Below, piece by piece: positions 24,797-32,623 of a DNA stretch of 64,000 bases. The notes under the pieces were generated by a model that saw only the letters and a list, made by a program, of their open reading frames with translations, was not told the origin of the DNA and made no database searches. Numbering within the stretch: the first letter of the stretch is position 1; each line of letters opens with the position of its first letter. The position numbers and the translations under genes were made by a program. Origin of the DNA: Eubacterium sp. (GTDB taxonomy: Bacteria; Bacillota; Clostridia; Peptostreptococcales; Anaerovoracaceae); NCBI GenBank assembly GCA_017533915.1, contig JAFWHX010000009.1, forward strand, positions 1 through 64,000, given 5' to 3'.

Positions 24797-25348
24797 ATGG
24801 ACGATGAATTACTGAAAAAGGCAAGATCAAAGCATAATAAGTATATTCTTACTGTCATAGTCCTGGCGCTGTTTGCAGCAGCTTTTTTCCTGGGATTCAG
24901 GATCATGGGCCCAGGCGCGGGGAAAGCTGGCGCCGGCGGATCGGGTTCGGGCGGTTCCGTGACGATCTCCATCGACTGTAAGAATCTGGCAGATAACATG
25001 GACATGCTTGAGAAGCCGGAACTTGAGAAGTACATACCAGAAGATGGTGTGATCTTAGAGCCGACAGAATATAGTTTTGATGAAGGTGAGAACGTATACG
25101 ACGCACTCGAAGCCGTATGCCTTGCAAATGACATCCAGCTGGAGTCATCAGAGGACGCTGTCTACAAGTCGCGCTATATAGAAGGCATCAATTACCTGTA
25201 CGAGAAGGACGGAGGCAAGATGAGCGGCTGGCTCTTCTCTGTAAACGATGAAGTGCCGAATTACGGCGCGAGCAAAGTCAAGCTGAAGAACGGCGACAAG
25301 ATCCGCTGGTTCTACACCGTGGACTACGCTGAGGACAGCAGCATGTGA
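24797..25348 (+). CDS. Membrane-anchored DUF4430 (transcobalamin beta-domain-like) protein
   Basis: This 183-residue protein has an N-terminal membrane helix (about residues 14-34), a glycine-rich linker and one DUF4430 domain. The signs are ENVYDALEAVCLANDI (about residues 95-110), then YIEGINYLYEKDGG, and the closing GGKMSGWLFSVNDEVPN and LKNGDKIRWFYT. This is a closer match to DUF4430 than the other members of the operon. It is the last gene before the operon terminator, directly after the alpha/alpha-repeat lipoprotein. Together they could clamp a corrinoid as transcobalamin does. There is no strong ribosome site, so translation is probably coupled to the upstream gene. Confidence 0.85.
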   Translation: MDDELLKKARSKHNKYILTVIVLALFAAAFFLGFRIMGPGAGKAGAGGSGSGGSVTISIDCKNLADNMDMLEKPELEKYIPEDGVILEPTEYSFDEGENVYDALEAVCLANDIQLESSEDAVYKSRYIEGINYLYEKDGGKMSGWLFSVNDEVPNYGASKVKLKNGDKIRWFYTVDYAEDSSM

Positions 25349-25356
25349 AGGTAAGG

Positions 25357-25377
25357 GCGGCTTAAAGCCGCTTTTTT
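25357..25377 (+). terminator. Terminator of the cobalamin-regulated surface operon
   Basis: GCGGCTT/AAGCCGC (25357-25363 with 25365-25371) is followed by TTTTTT at 25372-25377, nine bases after the last stop codon. Confidence 0.9.
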
Positions 25378-25462
25378 ATTGCAACACTTTATACTTTTTT
25401 TCATACTTAACATATGAAAGCTTTCGAATGTAGCTCAATGATAAAGGAAGAGATCTACAGCA

Positions 25463-26056
25463 ATGAATGAACTTGAATTGACTGAAAAAGCAATAGCCGG
25501 GAGCCGAGACGCGTTTTGCGATCTGTACGATCTGTACCGCGTCAGGCTTTACCGCTATGCGTATTACAGACTTCGTGACAGAGATGACGCTGAGGATGCC
25601 GTCTCTTCATGCGTACTTTCCGCATGGGAGCAGATCAGGAAGCTCAAGGAGCCAGGAGCTTTTCCGGCATGGATATTCAGGATACTGAAAGGCTCATGCG
25701 CCGCTGTCATCAAAGCCCAGATCGAAAGGAAAAAGCTTATCTCTCTTGATCCTGACGGAAAAGCGGAGCTCAGCACGGACGGAGAAGAATCCAGAGAATT
25801 CGAAGTGCAGACTGCGGCATCCGGTGATACGGAAAATGAGAAAGCACCAGACCCGGAAACAAATGCGATCCTTATGGAAGCTCTGAATACACTCGATGAA
25901 GAATCACGCGAGATGGTGCTGCTTTCCGCAGTCGGAGGGCTTACGGGAAGAGATATAGGCGAGATCTACGATATGCCGCAGGGGACGGTAAGATCGAGAT
26001 TGTCACGGAGCTTTGCAGCCATGAGAAAGCTGATGGAGGCAGGAAATGAGCGATAG
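25463..26056 (+). CDS. ECF-type RNA polymerase sigma factor (sigma-70 family)
   Basis: This 197-residue protein has the two sigma domains of the extracytoplasmic-function group. Region 2 is at about residues 12-75 (FCDLYDLYRVRLYRYAYYRL, DAEDAVSS, then AWEQ) and region 4 at about 140-190 (LDEESREMVLLSAVGGLTGRDI and PQGTVRSRLSR, the DNA-binding helix). A charged linker of about 50 residues separates them, slightly longer than usual. The ATG has GGAAGAG about 11-15 bases upstream. The stop overlaps the next gene by 11 bp, and that gene encodes a membrane protein suited to be its anti-sigma factor. Confidence 0.92.
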   Translation: MNELELTEKAIAGSRDAFCDLYDLYRVRLYRYAYYRLRDRDDAEDAVSSCVLSAWEQIRKLKEPGAFPAWIFRILKGSCAAVIKAQIERKKLISLDPDGKAELSTDGEESREFEVQTAASGDTENEKAPDPETNAILMEALNTLDEESREMVLLSAVGGLTGRDIGEIYDMPQGTVRSRLSRSFAAMRKLMEAGNER

Positions 26057-28148
26057 AGAAAAGGGTATGGAAATAGATCAGGAATATCTGGCTGACATGT
26101 TCGAGCACGACGGGATCGAGGTTCCGGATAGTCTTTCCAGAAACGATATAGAGAGCATGCTCGAGAAAGCGGATGCAGATGGATCCGGACAGAGTGATGC
26201 AGCAAGTGCAGCAGGGGAAGATGCGGCGCCGGATGTGCCAGGTACTGAAGGTAAAAAGACAGTTAAGAAGGCCGTGAAAAAGCACACATGGCTTAAGCCG
26301 GCAGGCTGGGCTGCGGCGATAGCAGCCTGCCTGATGCTGGTCGTGCTTCCTGCTGTTAATGCGCGGAAGGCCGAGGCGGAAGATCTCATCACTTTCAAGT
26401 CATATGGCGAGATCTACAAGACGATCGATGAGATAACAGAAAGGGCCAGGGCTGTATACCGAAATGACTACTTTGCAGTACAGGAAGATGCTGAAGTTTT
26501 TGAAGGATCAGCTGACTCGGCAGTTGGAGGAAACAGCCTGAAGTCCGCCGCGCCCGGAATGTCAAAAGGAAGCAGCGCCGCAGATGATCATTCTGACACT
26601 TATATTCAGGTTGAAGGAGTCGATGAGGCGGATAAAGTAAAAGTCGACGGGAAATACCTGTATTTCATCGACGCATCTGGAAGCAGGATTCTGATATATA
26701 GAGCTGATAACGGGAAAGCTGTGAAAGTGTCATCGATCAGGGCTGACAGCAATGCGAGCTACAGCGACATATTCCTCAGGGGAGACAGACTCGTCGCGAT
26801 AGCTGAACATTACAGCAGTGACATGGAAGTGACTACAGCGGCCGAGATCTATGATATCAGCAGCAGAGAAAAGCCATCAAAATCTGCAGAGTATGTCCAG
26901 AGCGGAATGCCTGTCTCGCAGCGCATGGTCGGAGATATCCTGTATCTCGTGACTGATCAGTACGCATATGATAAGGGGATTCCATACTGCGGAAGCGATG
27001 AGAAGACAGACAAGCTCAAAGCCGGTGACATATGCTGCGTACCGTCGCCTGCCGAAGCTGAATACACTGTTATCGGCGCTGTGGACACTTCGTCAGGAAA
27101 AGAACTGAGCCATGTGACAAAGGCGGTGCTCGGCGGTTCTCAGGATATCTACGCTAATGGTGAGAACCTCTACATCGCAGGTACGAAATATATCAGAGAC
27201 AAGAGCAGCAAGCAGGGCGCCGGAGCTGTCAGACAGTATTTCATGCCGATCTACTCAGGCCGTATGGCGACTATGATAATCAAAGTCAGGATGGCGCATG
27301 GAGATATAAAGATCCTCGATTCTTCAATAGTAAAAGGTACGATCAATGACCAGTTCTCAATGGATGAGAGGGACGGAAAGTTCAGGATCGCGACGACTTC
27401 AGTCACAGACAGCGGTGAGCAGGTGAACAACCTGTTCGTGCTGGACAAGGACCTCGAAGAGCTCGGCCATGTGTCGGGTTTTGCGAGAGGTGAATCGATC
27501 AAAGCTGTCCGCTACGTAAAGAACAAAGCCTATGTGATCACGTATGAGCAGACGGATCCGCTCTTCGTGATAGACCTTACCGACAGCAGAAAGCCTGAGA
27601 TCGAAGGCGCCGTAAAGATCGACGGATTCTCGACGCTGCTCGTACCGCTGTCAGGAGACAGGCTTCTCGGGATAGGATATGGGACAAGGCAGGTCGAGAG
27701 CTGGCAGGAGATATCCGGAATCAAATTCGCTTTGTTCGATATCTCGAATCCGTCAAAACCGGATGTCGTAACGAGCAAAACGATAGAAGGAGTATTCAGC
27801 GACGCCCAGGAAGACCACAGAGCGCTGGTGATGCTCGGAACCGGTGAGAACGCTGAGTTCATCCTCCCATGCTGGAAAGAGATCGAGAATTATGCAGTCG
27901 ACTATGATGACGATATAGTGGAAGACGCAGAAGAAAGCGGCGAGACTGATGCAGAAGGTAAGTATTACGAATACACAGACAACAGCCCGCGCGGCGGCAT
28001 ACTCACGATGAGCGCAGCAGACGACAGGATAGACGTTAAGAGCTTTGATGAGATCCAGGACGGAGTAGAGAGATGTCCTGTAATAGGAGATTATATCTAT
28101 GCAGTCACAGATATGGACGACGTCGTTTCAGTAAAGCTGACAAAGTAG
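26046..28148 (+). CDS. Membrane beta-propeller protein, probable anti-sigma partner
   Basis: This 700-residue protein has about 85 cytoplasmic residues (including EYLADMFEHDGIEVPDSL), one membrane helix (about 88-106), and a large extracellular domain of the secreted beta-propeller family. That family is marked by YIQVEGVDEADKVKVDGKYLY at about residues 190-210 and by repeated short blades thereafter. The overlap with the sigma gene, and the topology with a short cytoplasmic domain, a membrane helix and a sensor outside, suggest it controls the sigma factor. No zinc-binding anti-sigma motif is visible, so this is inference from position. It ends at a terminator shared with the convergent two-component genes. 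Confidence 0.8.
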   Translation: MSDREKGMEIDQEYLADMFEHDGIEVPDSLSRNDIESMLEKADADGSGQSDAASAAGEDAAPDVPGTEGKKTVKKAVKKHTWLKPAGWAAAIAACLMLVVLPAVNARKAEAEDLITFKSYGEIYKTIDEITERARAVYRNDYFAVQEDAEVFEGSADSAVGGNSLKSAAPGMSKGSSAADDHSDTYIQVEGVDEADKVKVDGKYLYFIDASGSRILIYRADNGKAVKVSSIRADSNASYSDIFLRGDRLVAIAEHYSSDMEVTTAAEIYDISSREKPSKSAEYVQSGMPVSQRMVGDILYLVTDQYAYDKGIPYCGSDEKTDKLKAGDICCVPSPAEAEYTVIGAVDTSSGKELSHVTKAVLGGSQDIYANGENLYIAGTKYIRDKSSKQGAGAVRQYFMPIYSGRMATMIIKVRMAHGDIKILDSSIVKGTINDQFSMDERDGKFRIATTSVTDSGEQVNNLFVLDKDLEELGHVSGFARGESIKAVRYVKNKAYVITYEQTDPLFVIDLTDSRKPEIEGAVKIDGFSTLLVPLSGDRLLGIGYGTRQVESWQEISGIKFALFDISNPSKPDVVTSKTIEGVFSDAQEDHRALVMLGTGENAEFILPCWKEIENYAVDYDDDIVEDAEESGETDAEGKYYEYTDNSPRGGILTMSAADDRIDVKSFDEIQDGVERCPVIGDYIYAVTDMDDVVSVKLTK

Positions 28149-28173
28149 ACACTGAATCATATTAAATAAAAAA

Positions 28174-28219
28174 AGACAGGCTGCAGCCGGCAAGAGTATT
28201 TGCTGACTTGTGCCTGTCT
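28174..28219. terminator. Bidirectional terminator
   Basis: AGACAGGC/GCCTGTCT (28174-28181 with 28212-28219) lies between convergent genes. On the minus strand it runs into a long T tract; on the plus strand into CTTTT. Confidence 0.82.
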
Positions 28220-28234
28220 CTTTTGATATACATA

Positions 28235-28834
28235 TTATTTGTTTTGGATTATCTCTTCCACACTTACACCGAGTATGCGGGTAAGTTTGACGAAGGTGAG
28301 CACATCTGGTACACGCTCTCCCTGTTCCCACCTGTAGACAGTCTGTCTGGATACGTTCATCAGGTCGGCAAGCTCCTGCCTGGACATACCGCGCTGCTTT
28401 CTATACAGCTCCAGCTTTTTACCAATCACGGCACTTCCGGAATAGTATGAGTTTGAGAAATCAGCCGGGAGATCGATGCATGGCTTTCTTAGATTTTTAA
28501 ATGCCTTCTGCAGTTTCCTGATCCCAACAGGCTTTACCAGAAAAGCGCTGCAATAGAGATCGTGGGCCTCAAGTGCGTAATCTGTATATCCCGTGACGAA
28601 TATTATATTTATCTCAGGTGAAGCGGCTATGAGTTTTCTCGCAAGCGTGATGCCGTCCATATCGGGCATGACGATATCAAGAAGCGCAATGTCAAATATT
28701 CTGCTGCCTGCCTTTTCAAGTGCATCAGTGCAGCTAGTGGTACTCTCTATGACTGCTTCGGGGAAGAGTTCTTTCAGATCGTGCTTCAGATCATCCACTA
28801 TCAGCTTTTCATCATCTACAATGAGTATATTCAT
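28235..28834 (-). CDS. Response regulator with receiver and XRE-type helix-turn-helix
   Basis: This 199-residue protein has a receiver domain (residues 1 to about 120). The acidic pair is in VDDE, the phospho-acceptor Asp in LLDIVMPDMDG (about residue 54), the Thr in VTGYTD and the Lys in LVKP. Its output domain is an XRE/Cro helix-turn-helix (about residues 137-195): IGKKLELYRKQRGMSRQELA, SRQTVYRWEQG and the trailing ILGVSVEEI. Partners of LytS-type kinases normally end in LytTR, so this output is uncommon. The kinase gene lies 9 bp upstream in the same operon. Confidence 0.92.
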   Translation of the reverse strand: MNILIVDDEKLIVDDLKHDLKELFPEAVIESTTSCTDALEKAGSRIFDIALLDIVMPDMDGITLARKLIAASPEINIIFVTGYTDYALEAHDLYCSAFLVKPVGIRKLQKAFKNLRKPCIDLPADFSNSYYSGSAVIGKKLELYRKQRGMSRQELADLMNVSRQTVYRWEQGERVPDVLTFVKLTRILGVSVEEIIQNK

Positions 28835-28843
28835 ATTTCATCC

Positions 28844-30229
28844 TCACAGGTAATCTTGTTTATTATCATGCGGTGCGGCTGCATCTGCTCTGCGGGAAGG
28901 CACCCGTATGATGACAGTGGTCCCGTCTTCTCCGCTTCTGATATCCAGTGAGCCGTTACAGAGCATCTCGAGCCTTGTGCGCGCATTCTTTATTCCTATA
29001 CCACTAAGTGTCCGGTTTATATCTGCAGCCGATGTTCTGCCGCCTGTTTCCTCCGGCTCGCTTCGTACTGTATCATGATCATGGCTGTATGATTCTGTAC
29101 GGTCTGGAGAGTACGGAAATCCGCTGCCGTTATCAAAGACTGTAATGAGGATGTCGTTTCCGTCAGAAAAGGACGCTATCTTTATCACTCCACTGTTTCT
29201 TACGCCATGCTTAAGTGCGTTCTCCACGATCGGTTCCACAGTGAATGGCGGGAGCATAAAGCCTTTTTCCTTGATATCATATATGATATCTATATTCTTG
29301 CTTTCATCAGCCAGAGAGAGCGACACATATGCTTCTATATGCTCCAGTTCTTCTTCAAATGGGATCAGCTTATCAGACTTGAGCGCGTCCAGATTTGCTT
29401 TAAGGTATTCTGAGAAATCCTCAACGCAGAGCACTGCTTTCTTCTGATCAGTTCGTATTAGTGATTTGATGATCTGTAGAGAATTGAATATGAAGTGCGG
29501 CTGCATCTGTTCACGCATCAGACGGATCTGGCTCTGTGACAGCTTCAGCTCCTTAGAGGCGAGCTCAGCCTGCATCTGGTTCTCATGAACTGTGACCAGG
29601 TACATATAATATAGAAAGACTCCGAGCGCGAACGTCTCATCGATATATCCGGAAGCGATATTAAAGCCTTCCAGTGTTCCTGTAAGAAGCGCGGCTCCGA
29701 TCATGAACAGCAGGATGATGCCGTTCCGCCTGTTGCTCTGGAATAGCTTTATCGACCAGACTAGGAGAAGCGCCAGATAAAAGAACGTAACTATGTATAT
29801 AGTCGTTCCGAGAGGACCACGGTTGAAGTGGTAGTCTTCGTCGTAGCTGAACACGAGCGTTCCCATGAACGGGGCTGTCAGGTAAATGACAGTATTTAAG
29901 ATCAGAGGCAGCGCCAGCAGGAGGTTTCTCTTCCTGAAGTGCGCTTCATCCACCGGCATGATGATGACAAGCTCGAGATAGATCACGAGAGGCTGCAGCA
30001 CATAGTGTATAACAGACATCAAAGTCCTTATCTCTATCCGGTCGGGTGACATGGACGCCCAGCGTTCCACATTGTTCGATACGGCCATCAAAAACAGCAC
30101 GGCGATGATCAGAAGAAAATTTCCTGTGGCCGGGAGTCGTACTTCCCGGTAGGCGTACATCACGATCAGTATCCCGCCGAGAAGCAGGAATGTTATATAG
30201 TTTTCGCTTATAAGTAATTCCAGGTCCAT
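28844..30229 (-). CDS. Sensor histidine kinase, 7TM plus HisKA_YpdA/LytS type
   Basis: This 461-residue kinase has seven hydrophobic segments in the first 210 residues. A short coiled helix follows, then the His_kinase domain with QMQPHFIFNSLQ (phospho-accepting His near residue 245). The ATPase lid region has the N box VEPIVENALKHG and the G box DNGSGF, with GIGIKNAR near the end. A variable loop rich in polar residues sits in the ATPase domain. The first helices likely sense a membrane or small-molecule signal. It is the first gene of the operon with the REC-XRE regulator. No clear ribosome site is seen before the ATG. Confidence 0.9.
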   Translation of the reverse strand: MDLELLISENYITFLLLGGILIVMYAYREVRLPATGNFLLIIAVLFLMAVSNNVERWASMSPDRIEIRTLMSVIHYVLQPLVIYLELVIIMPVDEAHFRKRNLLLALPLILNTVIYLTAPFMGTLVFSYDEDYHFNRGPLGTTIYIVTFFYLALLLVWSIKLFQSNRRNGIILLFMIGAALLTGTLEGFNIASGYIDETFALGVFLYYMYLVTVHENQMQAELASKELKLSQSQIRLMREQMQPHFIFNSLQIIKSLIRTDQKKAVLCVEDFSEYLKANLDALKSDKLIPFEEELEHIEAYVSLSLADESKNIDIIYDIKEKGFMLPPFTVEPIVENALKHGVRNSGVIKIASFSDGNDILITVFDNGSGFPYSPDRTESYSHDHDTVRSEPEETGGRTSAADINRTLSGIGIKNARTRLEMLCNGSLDIRSGEDGTTVIIRVPSRRADAAAPHDNKQDYL

Positions 30230-30411
30230 ATGTGTGTTAATAATGAATTGTCCTATAATTGATGATATCTTACATTTCTATTCTAACATATGAAATTGTG
30301 GGATTGAAGATGACAATGTTACCAATATGGTTACAGAAATTGAGCGGTAATCATGTTATTATAAAATTAATTATAGATGAAACAACAGGTGATATTGATT
30401 CGTATGCTGCT

Positions 30412-31116
30412 ATGTGCGATCTGACGATAATGCTTCCGTGCCTTAATGAAGCGGAGACACTTCCGGTATGTATCAAAAAGGCAAAAAGCTTTCTTATAGA
30501 TAATAATGTGAATGGACAGATTCTTGTTGTAGATAACGGAAGTACAGATGAGAGCGGAAGGATCGCAGCTGAATGTGGTGCTGATGTCATATCTGTCAGT
30601 GAGCAGGGTTATGGAGCAGCTCTTATCGCTGGGAACGCAGCAGCAAAAGGCAAATATGTGATCATGGCAGACGCGGATGACAGCTATGATCTGTATGGTC
30701 TTTTGCCCTTTTTGGATAAACTTGAAGAAGGATATGACCTTGTTGTAGGGAATCGATATAAAGGCGGGATCGAAAAAGGCGCGATGCCTTTTCTGCATAA
30801 GTATATAGGAAATCCGGTACTATCATTTATGGGTCGTACTATTTACAAAAGCAGAGTAAGAGATTTCAACTGCGGGCTGCGCGGCTATCGCAAAGATTCA
30901 ATTTCAGCACTTCATCTCGAAGCTGCTGGTATGGAATATGCAAGTGAGATGATAATCAAAAGTGAACTTGCAGGCCTTAGGATAACAGAAGTACCGACTA
31001 CTTTGAAAAAAGATGGACGGTCAGGGAGGTCACACCTAAGAAGCTTTCCTGATGGATGGAGGCACCTTAAGATAATAATGAAATATGCCCCGGAATCCAT
31101 CTGCCGCTCATTGTAA
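30412..31116 (+). CDS. Family 2 glycosyltransferase (DPM1-like)
   Basis: This protein of about 234 residues starts with the normal GT2 opening LTIMLPCLNEAETL. It continues with VVDNGSTDESG (about residue 40), the DADDSYD metal-binding motif (about 87) and a GNRYKGG stretch, then RDFNCGLRGYR. It resembles polyprenol-phosphate sugar transferases that make lipid-linked sugars at the inner membrane face. I place the start at 30412 because family members begin here. An ORF from 30259 would add 51 residues without family match over AT-rich sequence. The next gene is a multi-span membrane protein that may use the lipid-linked sugar. Confidence 0.85.
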   Translation: MCDLTIMLPCLNEAETLPVCIKKAKSFLIDNNVNGQILVVDNGSTDESGRIAAECGADVISVSEQGYGAALIAGNAAAKGKYVIMADADDSYDLYGLLPFLDKLEEGYDLVVGNRYKGGIEKGAMPFLHKYIGNPVLSFMGRTIYKSRVRDFNCGLRGYRKDSISALHLEAAGMEYASEMIIKSELAGLRITEVPTTLKKDGRSGRSHLRSFPDGWRHLKIIMKYAPESICRSL

Positions 31117-31161
31117 ATATTTTTTCAGCAGTTGGCTGCTTAGAATATAATTTTGCTGGTG

Positions 31162-32547
31162 ATGAGTAGATCGAATGACAAGATAACAAATAAGATCCTT
31201 GCGCCTGTGCTGGTTATCGCAGCGACTATGTTTGTCTGCATTCTGCTGCTCACAGCAGTCAATATGATACCCACAGGTCAGATAGAACAGTATTCCAGAG
31301 AAAGTGCCGATCATCTGATCAAAAGCCCTCTGTTCGTACCTCTCATAGGCAAGAGAGTCAGCTCGATACAGGACAATTATGCAGATGCTGAGCTTCTGGC
31401 GATAACTTACAGCATAGACAACAGCAGACCGTTCGTTTCTGCAGTCAGAGATGAATATGCAGTAGATGATGAGAAATCGGCAGTACAGAGCTACCGCGAT
31501 CTGGTAAACGGAAAAACAGAGCCGAACAGCACATACAGCAGGTACTGGCACGGATCGATGGTGTATATAAGGCCTCTTCTCATGTTTATGAGTATAGACG
31601 GGATCAGGAAAGCCATAGGAAGTCTGATAATACTGCTGCAGCTTCTGGTCGTTATCATGCTGCTGAAGATGGGCAAGAAAACATGGCTGATATGCTATAT
31701 TCTCGCCTTTATAGCGACAGCGCCGTGGATGCTGTTCACGTGCCTGGAGTATTCTTCAGTATTTCTGGTGCTCCCGGGAGCAGTGCTGGTAATACTGTAT
31801 CTTATTTCGAAAGGTGAGGAAGACAAGGCTGCACTATTATTTGGAGCTGCCGGGGTAATAACATGTTTCGTGGATTTTCTTACTACTGAGACGCTGACGT
31901 TCACGATCCCGATGCTGTTCCTGCTGCTTTATCTTATCGAGGAGAAGAAACTCAGTAGTGTCTCATCAGGTATCAAAGTCGTAGTTATAAATGGTATCTG
32001 GTGGGCCGCTGGATATATTACTTCATTCCTGACAAAATTTGTACTTATATATATAGTCTGTGGTAGGGAAGAGCTTATAGAGTCATTCAAAGCAGGAATG
32101 CTGAGAGTGAGCGGACAGGTCCATATGGGAAACACCAATCTTGCGCCGGAGGCGACAGATCTTGACAGACTTGCCGGGGCAATATGGCATAACCTTTCGC
32201 CATTCTTCTTCGTGAAATACGACCATATGACGATGGTGGGAGCGGTCTTTCCGGCACTGCTTATCATAAGCGTGGCGTTTGTGATCGTTTTCCTTTTCCA
32301 TAAAGACATAAATATAGAACACATCATTCCTGTAATGATACTGGCAGTACTGCCTTATATAAGATTTCTGGTTCTGTCGAATCATGCGTATATGCATTTC
32401 TTTTTTACTTACAGAGCTGAGATGGTGACAGTAATGGTGCTTCTGTATCTGACGTGGATGTATGGTATACGGAATATTCCGGAAATGATCGGTAAAAACA
32501 GCGATAACGATAAAGGAAAAAGGAAGAAAGGGAGGAAAGTGTCATGA
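31162..32547 (+). CDS. Multi-span membrane protein of unknown function
   Basis: This protein of about 461 residues has roughly nine to ten hydrophobic segments and one soluble loop near residues 60-135. It ends in a basic tail (KGKRKKGRKVS). I do not recognise the family. The topology, with a large loop after the first helix, recalls GT-C glycosyltransferases that use polyprenol-phosphate sugars, and the upstream DPM1-like enzyme supports that reading. No definite catalytic motif is seen. I take the ATG at 31162 over the TTG at 31153; neither has a strong ribosome site. Confidence 0.65.
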   Translation: MSRSNDKITNKILAPVLVIAATMFVCILLLTAVNMIPTGQIEQYSRESADHLIKSPLFVPLIGKRVSSIQDNYADAELLAITYSIDNSRPFVSAVRDEYAVDDEKSAVQSYRDLVNGKTEPNSTYSRYWHGSMVYIRPLLMFMSIDGIRKAIGSLIILLQLLVVIMLLKMGKKTWLICYILAFIATAPWMLFTCLEYSSVFLVLPGAVLVILYLISKGEEDKAALLFGAAGVITCFVDFLTTETLTFTIPMLFLLLYLIEEKKLSSVSSGIKVVVINGIWWAAGYITSFLTKFVLIYIVCGREELIESFKAGMLRVSGQVHMGNTNLAPEATDLDRLAGAIWHNLSPFFFVKYDHMTMVGAVFPALLIISVAFVIVFLFHKDINIEHIIPVMILAVLPYIRFLVLSNHAYMHFFFTYRAEMVTVMVLLYLTWMYGIRNIPEMIGKNSDNDKGKRKKGRKVS

Positions 32548-32623
32548 GGTCTGTAATATGTATAGCGACATAAAAAGGTGCGGTTTATTGATGTTGTTAA
32601 TGATAATTAGAAGGAGAAGATGA

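Noticed and set aside
30259..30411. Upstream extension of the glycosyltransferase
   Set aside because: The extra 51 residues do not match the GT2 family, which begins at the residues encoded from 30412, and the DNA is AT-rich like a promoter region.
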